Assembly (NCBI RefSeq): GCF_001280845.1 | Contig: NZ_LGHP01000001.1 | Span: forward strand, 4,878,665 to 4,942,664 | Source: Bacillus sp. FJAT-28004 | GTDB lineage: Bacteria > Bacillota > Bacilli > Paenibacillales > Paenibacillaceae | DNA: 64,000 nt | Reading direction: 5' to 3' | Shown: piece after piece, positions 8,419 to 15,140 of the stretch | Numbering within the stretch: the stretch's first letter is position 1 | How the letters are laid out: each line of letters starts with the position of its first letter | Made by a program: the position numbers and the translations under genes | Notes under the pieces: generated by a model | What the model was told of the DNA's origin: nothing | Databases searched by the model: none | The model's input: the letters and a program-made list of their open reading frames with translations, nothing else

Positions 8419-8454
8419 AAAGCCATGGACAGTTAGAGGTCCATGGCTTTTTTG
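8419..8454 (+). terminator. Attenuator-like terminator between leader ORF 1 and rtcB
   Basis: A perfect 12-base stem, AAAGCCATGGAC/GTCCATGGCTTT, with an 8-base loop is followed by a T run. The rtcB start is only 33 bases further on, so no promoter fits between. rtcB must therefore depend on readthrough, unless the hairpin only tunes expression. Confidence 0.85.
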
Positions 8455-8486
8455 TGTTCATTTGATTTTTGAGGAGATTACCGGAT

Positions 8487-9905
8487 ATGAAAGAAACGTA
8501 TTACCAAAAAGTAAAGCTGCCTTCGGGGCAGGTGCATGTTTATGCAGGACCTGAGCTATTTGCGTCCTTGGATTATAAAGTGTTTGAAATGGCGAACAAC
8601 AACTTACAAATTCCGAATCAAGTTTATATGAGCTACACCCCTGACGTACATGTTGGAGTGGGAACCTGCATCGGCACAACAGCGGTATGGAAAACGAGCG
8701 ACGGCTACGTATCTCCTTCGATCGTAGGCAGTGATATTGGCTGCGGGATGCGCGTACAGCTTACGAATCTCCATAAGGACGAATTGAAGGAAGTGAAGCT
8801 GCGGCGAAAGCTGGTTAAGGCCATTGAGAAATATATGCCGGTCGAGGAACATGCAAGAGGCTACTTCTCGGATATCAGATTAGAGAATATCGTGAAGAAG
8901 GGCTTGCACGGCTTGCCAAAAAAATATATTCCCGATGCATACACGCCGCGCAAAGCAACCTCTTTAACCCATGTGGAGAGCAGCCGCTTTGATTTTGACG
9001 AAGAGGTGTTAGATAAGTTTCCTGAAGTCATCTGGCATCGAGCGCATCGTCAGCTCGGTACACTTGGCGGCGGCAATCATTTTGTAGAAATTCAAGCGAT
9101 TGAAATTGCCGAGGAAAATCGAGAAATTGCCGAAGCATGGGGGTTGTTCGACGGTCAGGTTGTCATCATGATTCATTCCGGCTCACGAGCTTGGGGCGGT
9201 GCGGTCAGTCAATATTGCAGCACTGACATTGCGAAAATGATGCGTCATGAAGGCATTGGTACCGCTGATCCTAAGCTGCTATATGCGCCTCTATCGCACC
9301 CGCTCGGTCAAACGTATGTCAACCTCATGTATTCAGCATTAAATTATGCGGTCGTGAATCGTCACCTGATTGCTTATGCTGTCCGAGAGGCTGGCAAAGA
9401 TGTGTTCGGCTCCAAATTCGAGCTGCGGACGCTGTATGATCTCATGCATAACTATGCATGGGAAGAAGAACAGGATGAACAATCGTATTTCGTTCATCGG
9501 AAGGGTGCGACAAGAGCACTTCCGGCCGGACATCCGGATAATCCAGAGCCTTACCTTAGCACTGGACATCCAGCGCTTATACCAGGATCAATGGGTACGG
9601 CCTCGTATATTATGGTCGGAAGCCCTGAAGGGAAGACAAATCATTATTCCATCTGTCATGGAGCAGGACGAATCAGGTCGCGAAACGCAACGAAGCAGCT
9701 CATATCGGTAGAAGAGGTCGCTATTGCAATGCGCGTAGGGACAGATGATGAAATCGTCGTAAACCAGCGCTCTATGGAATCACTGGTTGATGAATCACCG
9801 CAAGCATATAAGGATGTAGATCAAATTATTGAGAGTGTGGTAGGAGCTGGGCTTGCGCAGGTTGTAGCGAAATGCAAACCGTTAGCTGCTGTCAAAGGAA
9901 CGTAA
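8487..9905 (+). CDS. rtcB: RNA-splicing ligase RtcB
   Basis: The 472-residue RtcB joins RNA 2',3'-cyclic phosphate or 3'-phosphate ends to 5'-OH ends using GTP and Mn2+. Metal and active-site residues are in place: GSDIGCGM (D83, C86), GGGNHF (H198), HSGSR (230-234), and HGAGR (391-395), which carries the histidine that becomes guanylylated. ATG 8487, with GAGGAG upstream, is preferred over a TTG at 8469. It is the first protein gene of the repair operon, behind a leader ORF and terminator, and is followed after 28 bases by a second short ORF. Confidence 0.96.
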   Translation: MKETYYQKVKLPSGQVHVYAGPELFASLDYKVFEMANNNLQIPNQVYMSYTPDVHVGVGTCIGTTAVWKTSDGYVSPSIVGSDIGCGMRVQLTNLHKDELKEVKLRRKLVKAIEKYMPVEEHARGYFSDIRLENIVKKGLHGLPKKYIPDAYTPRKATSLTHVESSRFDFDEEVLDKFPEVIWHRAHRQLGTLGGGNHFVEIQAIEIAEENREIAEAWGLFDGQVVIMIHSGSRAWGGAVSQYCSTDIAKMMRHEGIGTADPKLLYAPLSHPLGQTYVNLMYSALNYAVVNRHLIAYAVREAGKDVFGSKFELRTLYDLMHNYAWEEEQDEQSYFVHRKGATRALPAGHPDNPEPYLSTGHPALIPGSMGTASYIMVGSPEGKTNHYSICHGAGRIRSRNATKQLISVEEVAIAMRVGTDDEIVVNQRSMESLVDESPQAYKDVDQIIESVVGAGLAQVVAKCKPLAAVKGT

Positions 9906-9933
9906 ATAAAGGAAAAGAAGGGGGACGAGGAGA

Positions 9934-10077
9934 ATGTTAAACCAATATCTAGAAGTGCAGTTAATTAACGTAAACGTTGAAGGATGCAATTCGTTTAACT
10001 CGAGCAAAGAGAATAGCTCCACTCCTCGGACCTGTTTATTGGTATTTGAAGGGAAGCATGCGCTGATTTTGCGTTAG
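9934..10077 (+). CDS. Short leader-like ORF 2 (47 codons) between rtcB and the nucleotidyltransferase
   Basis: A 47-codon ORF (MLNQYLEVQLINVNVEGCNS...) starts 28 bases after rtcB, with AAGGGGG nine bases before the ATG and GAGGAG even closer. It ends 25 bases before another strong terminator. Residues 20-29 (SFNSSKENSS) contain five serines, echoing the serine cluster of the first short ORF. No promoter is visible in front, so it should be cotranscribed with rtcB. A leader peptide is favoured by its position; a small protein remains possible and no family is recognised. Confidence 0.5.
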   Translation: MLNQYLEVQLINVNVEGCNSFNSSKENSSTPRTCLLVFEGKHALILR

Positions 10078-10102
10078 CCGCATTGCTGACTATTCGTTTT
10101 CC

Positions 10103-10140
10103 AAGACTGTGGACGATACTGTCCATGGTCTTTTTTTTTT
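10103..10140 (+). terminator. Attenuator-like terminator before the nucleotidyltransferase gene
   Basis: A 12-base stem, AAGACTGTGGAC/GTCCATGGTCTT with two G-T pairs and a 6-base loop, runs into ten T. The next start is 32 bases away, which leaves no room for a promoter. Its loop-proximal GGAC/GTCCATGG resembles the terminator before rtcB. Confidence 0.88.
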
Positions 10141-10172
10141 GCATGAAGAAGCTACATAAAGGAGTGTTTAGA

Positions 10173-10955
10173 ATGACCAACATACATGAGAATATTTTAC
10201 TGGAACTGGGTAAAATCGAGCGTGAGGAACAGGTTCGCATTGTTTATGCCTGTGAATCGGGAAGCAGGGCGTGGGGGTTCCCTTCCAAGGACAGCGATTA
10301 CGACGTTCGGTTTATTTACGTCAGGCCGGTGGAATGGTATTTATCGATTTTTGACAAAAGAGATGTGATAGAACGCCCCATCAGCGACCTGCTCGATATT
10401 AACGGATGGGATTTGCGCAAAGCGCTTAATCTGTTTCGTAAATCAAATCCGCCGCTGCTCGAATGGCTGCAATCACCGATTCCATACTTTACGAAATACT
10501 CAGTAACCAAACAAATCCGCAGCGCTTCTACGTTAACCTTCTCACCCAAGTCGTGCATGTACCATTATCTCCATATGGCAAGAGGGAACTACAGAGAGTA
10601 CTTGCAGGGCGAACAAGTGAAGATAAAAAAGTATTTTTACGTTTTAAGGCCGATTCTGGCTTGCGGCTGGATTGAGAACTATAACTCGATGCCTCCGATC
10701 GAATTCGATCGTTTGGTAGAGGCACTTATTCCTGAACAGAGCGAGCTGCGTGCTACGGTTGAACAATTGTTGCGGCGGAAAAAAGCGGGCGAGGAGCTCG
10801 ATTATGAACCTAGACTTCATGCTATAAATGATTATTTGGAAGAACGAATCGCTCATTTCGAACAAATCGCATTCGCAATGGGCCAAGGTGGAACTGCGCA
10901 GGACAACCAGCTTGATGATTTGTTCCGCAGTGCATTACAAGAGGTATGGTGTTAA
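10173..10955 (+). CDS. Nucleotidyltransferase domain protein (COG3541/YcgL-like)
   Basis: The 260-residue protein has the polymerase-beta-type nucleotidyltransferase signature ESGSRAWGFPSKDSDYDVRFIYV near 25-47, with the metal-binding DSDYD, followed by an all-helical C-terminal part. This resembles the predicted nucleotidyltransferases of the COG3541/YcgL group, whose substrate is not established. ATG 10173, with AAAGGAGTG upstream, is in frame and preferred over the longer upstream reading that runs through the terminator. Placement between rtcB and hen1-pnkp suggests action on RNA ends or tRNA, which is inference. Confidence 0.82.
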   Translation: MTNIHENILLELGKIEREEQVRIVYACESGSRAWGFPSKDSDYDVRFIYVRPVEWYLSIFDKRDVIERPISDLLDINGWDLRKALNLFRKSNPPLLEWLQSPIPYFTKYSVTKQIRSASTLTFSPKSCMYHYLHMARGNYREYLQGEQVKIKKYFYVLRPILACGWIENYNSMPPIEFDRLVEALIPEQSELRATVEQLLRRKKAGEELDYEPRLHAINDYLEERIAHFEQIAFAMGQGGTAQDNQLDDLFRSALQEVWC

Positions 10956-10995
10956 AGGCAATTGCGTCTAATTGACAGGTAAGGGGAAGGTAAAG

Positions 10996-12261
10996 ATGGC
11001 TATCGTGCAATTGAAGTCGACGAACCCAAGCTTTTCGTTCGTCATCAGAAAAAATCCAGGGTCAAGGATGCTGCTGCGCGCCGTTCGCAAAGGAATGGCA
11101 TACGGCTGGTATACCGATGAAGGAACATTCAACGTTTACTTTAAGGATGCTGACAATGAAGTATCATACAAGCAGCATAGGCAGGATCAATTTGAATATC
11201 TAAATGTATCGCGCTACAATACACCATTATTTGTACTGGGAGCGATCAATGAGTTTTTTGCAGCACCGCTCAAAGCGCAGCATTCGAGTGATACGGAGCA
11301 ATACGAACATACCTTTCATATTAACATGATTCATATTGAGCTTTTGCGTTATATTCATTTTTTTGAGAAACATCTTACAGACTATACGTTTGATGCGGTG
11401 CACCTAGCGCATAAGAGCTATTCGCTTACCATCAAGACGCATAAATCGTTATACGAGCTTATGCATGTCGTTAGCGTTCTGTGTCTCTTCCTATCGATGT
11501 TCAGCGATGAGTATATCGATATTTCTGATGATGTTTTGATTAAATATGTGAAGAGTATCCAGATCATTGACGCGCCCTTTTATATACGAAGTTTGTTTGC
11601 ACGTAACTTCCTGGCCTCAAGAGAACGATTCAAGAAATACAAGGAGGAGCTGGAGAAAACGGATCGTTACGCGGTTCAATTGGCCTTTGGCGGGACGGCT
11701 CAGCAGCGCAGAAGCTATATCGGAAGCGTACTTCCGTTCAATAAGGCGATACTCGACGTAGGCTGTGGTGAGGGCTTCTATGCGATTCCATATGCGTCCA
11801 AGATCGAGGATAGCTATTACGCGGTTGATATCAATGAGCCGCTGCTAGAGGTGGTAGAGCGGAAAGCGAAAGCAAAGGAGCTAGACAACATCGCGACCTT
11901 TCCTTCTATTGAACATTTTCTGGAAGCCTATAATGGCGAACAGGTGGATGTCGTTTTAACCGAAGTTATTGAGCATATGAGTCTGGATGAGGCAGCGGCG
12001 CTGATACGGCAAATATGCGAGCACGTGGATTTTGATCATTTTGTGCTGACGACACCAAATGCAGAGTTTAATGCTTATTATGAGCTGGAGGACTTCCGGC
12101 ATGATGACCATAAGTGGGAGCTCGGGCGAGCGGAGTTTCAGGAGTGGCTGCTCGAAACGGTTAAAGAGCAATCCGTGGAAAGTCAATTCGTCGCAATTGG
12201 CGATGGGGTGAACGGCATACAAACGACACAAGGTGCGATTTTGCGGAAGAGGAGGGAATAA
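10996..12261 (+). CDS. hen1: RNA 3'-terminal ribose 2'-O-methyltransferase Hen1
   Basis: The 421-residue bacterial Hen1 methylates the 2'-OH at the cleavage site during RNA repair, so that the resealed RNA resists being cut again. An N-terminal Hen1-specific domain (about 1-200) precedes a SAM methyltransferase domain: LDVGCGEG at 253-260, the metal-binding E323-x-x-E326-H327, TTPNAEFN at 352-359, and H372 in the DDHKW segment. It forms a tight pair with pnkp, whose start is five bases downstream. ATG 10996 follows GGGGAAGG and is preferred over a TTG at 10972. Confidence 0.93.
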   Translation: MAIVQLKSTNPSFSFVIRKNPGSRMLLRAVRKGMAYGWYTDEGTFNVYFKDADNEVSYKQHRQDQFEYLNVSRYNTPLFVLGAINEFFAAPLKAQHSSDTEQYEHTFHINMIHIELLRYIHFFEKHLTDYTFDAVHLAHKSYSLTIKTHKSLYELMHVVSVLCLFLSMFSDEYIDISDDVLIKYVKSIQIIDAPFYIRSLFARNFLASRERFKKYKEELEKTDRYAVQLAFGGTAQQRRSYIGSVLPFNKAILDVGCGEGFYAIPYASKIEDSYYAVDINEPLLEVVERKAKAKELDNIATFPSIEHFLEAYNGEQVDVVLTEVIEHMSLDEAAALIRQICEHVDFDHFVLTTPNAEFNAYYELEDFRHDDHKWELGRAEFQEWLLETVKEQSVESQFVAIGDGVNGIQTTQGAILRKRRE

Positions 12262-12266
12262 CGGTA

Positions 12267-14855
12267 ATGGAAATTAGAACGAGAGTCCATACGATTTTTA
12301 TGCTGATCGGCACGACGGAATGTGGAAAAACAACCTTTGCAAACGAAGTGCTGATGCCGCAGCTAAGATTCAGGGATGACAGCAAGGGCATAAATGCGAA
12401 TGTACAATATATTTCATCCGATAGCATTAGACAGGAGCTTCTAGGCTCCGATTATGATAAATATGATCAGATCATGCTTGAAGCGAGCGATCAGGCTTTT
12501 CGCCTTTTGTTCGAGAAGCTGCGACTGGTAACTACTTTCCCAATCAATGCGGAATTTGTTGTAGTGGATACAACAGGCCTGTCGGAGGATTTCCGGTCGA
12601 GAGTGAGGGAGGTTGCGAAGGATAATAACTACAATCTTGAAGTCGTGTTGTTCGATTACAAGAAGCGGGATGATTATTATTCATCGGAACGTTCGAAGAA
12701 GCTGATTACGAGCCATATTAATCGTTTGCGCAAGGAAGTGCTTGGCTCGCTCTCGAAGGAGAGATACAACAAAATTCATAAGGTGCGGGCTAAAGATTTT
12801 TATTCACCTGTCGATAAGCTTGCGAATGCGGACTATAAAATAATTATCGAGGATGCCGAACAATATCTGGATACCTTTTTACCGCTGGATCAGAAGACAA
12901 TCATCGTCGGGGACGTTCACGAATGCGTGGATGAGCTGAAGGCTTTGCTCGTTAGCCATGGCTATCAACTCGATGGCGATCTGCTGATTGAGACGGGAAA
13001 AGTCAGCTGTACGAAAGTATTGCTTGTTGGGGATTGGATCGATAAAGGGAGTCGGACAAAGGAAATTATTGATTTTCTATATACGAATCAGAATATGTTT
13101 TTGTTCGTGCTTGGCAATCATGAAAACTTCGTTTACAAGTATATGCGAGGTGAAATCAAAGGCGTCGAAGAGGAGCTGCTGCATGCCTACTTCGATTCAA
13201 CGGAGGTGCTCAGAGGCGATGATGAGCTGCTTCAGAGGTTTAATCATCTCGTGGCGTTATCGAAGCCGTTCTACAGGCTGGTAGGAAAAAGAGGACCATC
13301 CTATTATGTGACGCATGCGCCATGCGAGAACAAATATATTGGTAAGCTGGATGTGAATGCGATCCGCCATCAGCGCAATTTCAGAATCGATCGATCTGCA
13401 CCGATTGAAGCGCAGCTTGCGTTTCTGAAGCGGGATGCAGCAGGAAACCAGCCTTATCATGTTTTTGGGCATGTCGCAGCTAAAAACGCATTTCGGATCA
13501 AAAATAAAATTCATTTGGATTCAGGCGCTGTGCATGGCAACCTGCTTACCTCCGTTACCCTTTCGGTTAAGCCTTTTTTCAAATCTCAGAAATCAGCACA
13601 AGCTGGAATGGAAGAGAAGGAGCTTCCTACTCTCTTCAAAGAGGAACGCAAGGTGTCGCTGCTAGAGCTGGATGATGAAGAGGCCCGCAGATTGCAGTAT
13701 TGCTCACGCAATAAAGTCAACTTTATTTCGGGAACCATGTCTCCGGCAGATAAGGATGAAGCGGCGGGCGAGCTGGAATCGCTGAGGAAAGGGCTGAACT
13801 ATTTTGCAGAGCGCGGTGTGAAAGAGGTCGTGCTGCAGCCCAAATACATGGGATCACGATGCAATGTTTATTTGCATGTAGATATCGAGCTATGTTTTGC
13901 AGTTAGCCGCAATGGGTACAAAATCAATAAGGTTGACTTGACCCCTGTATATGAGAAGCTGCTGCAAAGGTTTGGAAGTTATATGAAGGAAAACGATATA
14001 ACAATGCTCCTTCTGGATGGGGAACTACTGCCATGGCAAGCGCTTGGGGAAGGTCTGATCGATAAGCAGTTTAAACCGATCGAGAAGGCGCTTGAGACGG
14101 AGCTTGCGTTCCTTAAGACAAATGGGTTCGAGGAGGCATTCGGGAAGCTTGCGCATGAGTTCAAGGAAAGCGGTTTTGAAAAGGATCAATTTCACCTTAG
14201 CAAAGGTGCTATAAATGAGAAATATGGCCTTGCCGTCTATCAAAATTTCAAGCATGTTCATACTATTCTTGAGAAGCATAGGCCAATCGACGAGCATATT
14301 AAGGCATATGAAACGTACAAGAAGCAACTGGAGCTGTATGCGGAGGCAGGCGAGCTGGAATACAAACCATTTTCGCTCCTCAAAATCGTAAATGAGGACG
14401 GAAGCGAGATGCTTCCAGAGTGGAAGACCTCGGAGATGTATCGCTTCCTCTCTGACGATCCGTTCATCACGCTTCAGCTGTCCGATGCCGAGAGCTATGA
14501 GCTCGCAGAGAAGTACTTCTACACGCTTACGGTGGATAATCATATGGAAGGTGTCGTGATTAAGCCCGAGATACGTGAGTACAACACGGTTCCTTATATG
14601 AAAGTGCGCAATAAAGAATACATGTCGATTATTTACGGTTATGATTATCGATTCCCGCATAAGTACAATAAGCTCATCAAGCAAAAAAGCATCAATCTAA
14701 AACTCCGCACATCATTTAATGAGTATCGGCTAGGGGCGCATATGCTGGCGATTCCTTTTGCTGAAATTGCCCCGGACAATGATGGATACCAAGCGGCTGT
14801 TGCGAATCTTTTGTTTGAGGTTGCTAGAGAGAAGGAAATCGATCCAAGGTTGTAA
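12267..14855 (+). CDS. pnkp: Polynucleotide kinase-phosphatase-ligase Pnkp
   Basis: The 862-residue three-domain RNA repair enzyme is full length. The N-terminal kinase has the P-loop GTTECGKTTF (15-24) and VVDTTG (99-104). The metallophosphatase spans roughly 205-435, with GDVHE (215-219), GDWIDKG (255-261), GNHE (283-286) and GHVA (401-404). The C-terminal adenylyltransferase/ligase has K526 in KYMGSR, LDGELLPW near 583 and EGVVIKPE near 755. In known systems Pnkp heals both broken RNA ends and seals them together with Hen1. All key motifs look intact. AGGAGGG lies upstream of the start. Confidence 0.96.
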   Translation: MEIRTRVHTIFMLIGTTECGKTTFANEVLMPQLRFRDDSKGINANVQYISSDSIRQELLGSDYDKYDQIMLEASDQAFRLLFEKLRLVTTFPINAEFVVVDTTGLSEDFRSRVREVAKDNNYNLEVVLFDYKKRDDYYSSERSKKLITSHINRLRKEVLGSLSKERYNKIHKVRAKDFYSPVDKLANADYKIIIEDAEQYLDTFLPLDQKTIIVGDVHECVDELKALLVSHGYQLDGDLLIETGKVSCTKVLLVGDWIDKGSRTKEIIDFLYTNQNMFLFVLGNHENFVYKYMRGEIKGVEEELLHAYFDSTEVLRGDDELLQRFNHLVALSKPFYRLVGKRGPSYYVTHAPCENKYIGKLDVNAIRHQRNFRIDRSAPIEAQLAFLKRDAAGNQPYHVFGHVAAKNAFRIKNKIHLDSGAVHGNLLTSVTLSVKPFFKSQKSAQAGMEEKELPTLFKEERKVSLLELDDEEARRLQYCSRNKVNFISGTMSPADKDEAAGELESLRKGLNYFAERGVKEVVLQPKYMGSRCNVYLHVDIELCFAVSRNGYKINKVDLTPVYEKLLQRFGSYMKENDITMLLLDGELLPWQALGEGLIDKQFKPIEKALETELAFLKTNGFEEAFGKLAHEFKESGFEKDQFHLSKGAINEKYGLAVYQNFKHVHTILEKHRPIDEHIKAYETYKKQLELYAEAGELEYKPFSLLKIVNEDGSEMLPEWKTSEMYRFLSDDPFITLQLSDAESYELAEKYFYTLTVDNHMEGVVIKPEIREYNTVPYMKVRNKEYMSIIYGYDYRFPHKYNKLIKQKSINLKLRTSFNEYRLGAHMLAIPFAEIAPDNDGYQAAVANLLFEVAREKEIDPRL

Positions 14856-14870
14856 GTCATCATTCTACTA

Positions 14871-14895
14871 GGCCTCCCATTTCGGGAGGTTTTTC
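14871..14895 (+). terminator. Terminator of the RNA-repair operon
   Basis: The hairpin CCTCCC-ATTTC-GGGAGG is followed by five T, 16 bases after the pnkp stop. Confidence 0.88.
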
Positions 14896-14974
14896 TACAT
14901 CATTCGACCTATTATGAAATTGGTTATGGTATATATCAGAATAATATGGAATACTGGTATATGTTAAAAGTCCT

Positions 14975-15060
14975 AGTAAAAAGCAAAGTTGTCGAAAGAC
15001 AATGACGCAAAGCCAACAGGCCTAAAGGAAATATCCAAAGGTGGCTGGGTTGCCAAAAGG
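14975..15060 (+). ncRNA. Cyclic di-GMP-I riboswitch (GEMM)
   Basis: The segment has the GEMM-I pattern: AAGCAAAG, a GTCGAAAGAC tetraloop stem, GACGCAAAGCC, GGCCTAA, then GGTGGCTGGGTTGCC. It lies about 80 bases upstream of a GGDEF/EAL/PilZ gene. An imperfect stem at about 15063-15092 follows, but has no T run after it, so the regulatory switch may act on translation or on a structure I cannot resolve by eye. Confidence 0.88.
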
Positions 15061-15140
15061 ATGAGATATATTATTCGTATATCCTCTCCTTAAAACTTCA
15101 AGTTACCGCCTATGATTTAAATAAGAGGGGATATTAAGCA

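Noticed and set aside
14025..14684. Open frame of 219 codons antisense to pnkp
   Set aside because: It is a shadow of the ligase domain coding sequence. It has no ribosome binding site and its residue composition is unlike a real protein.
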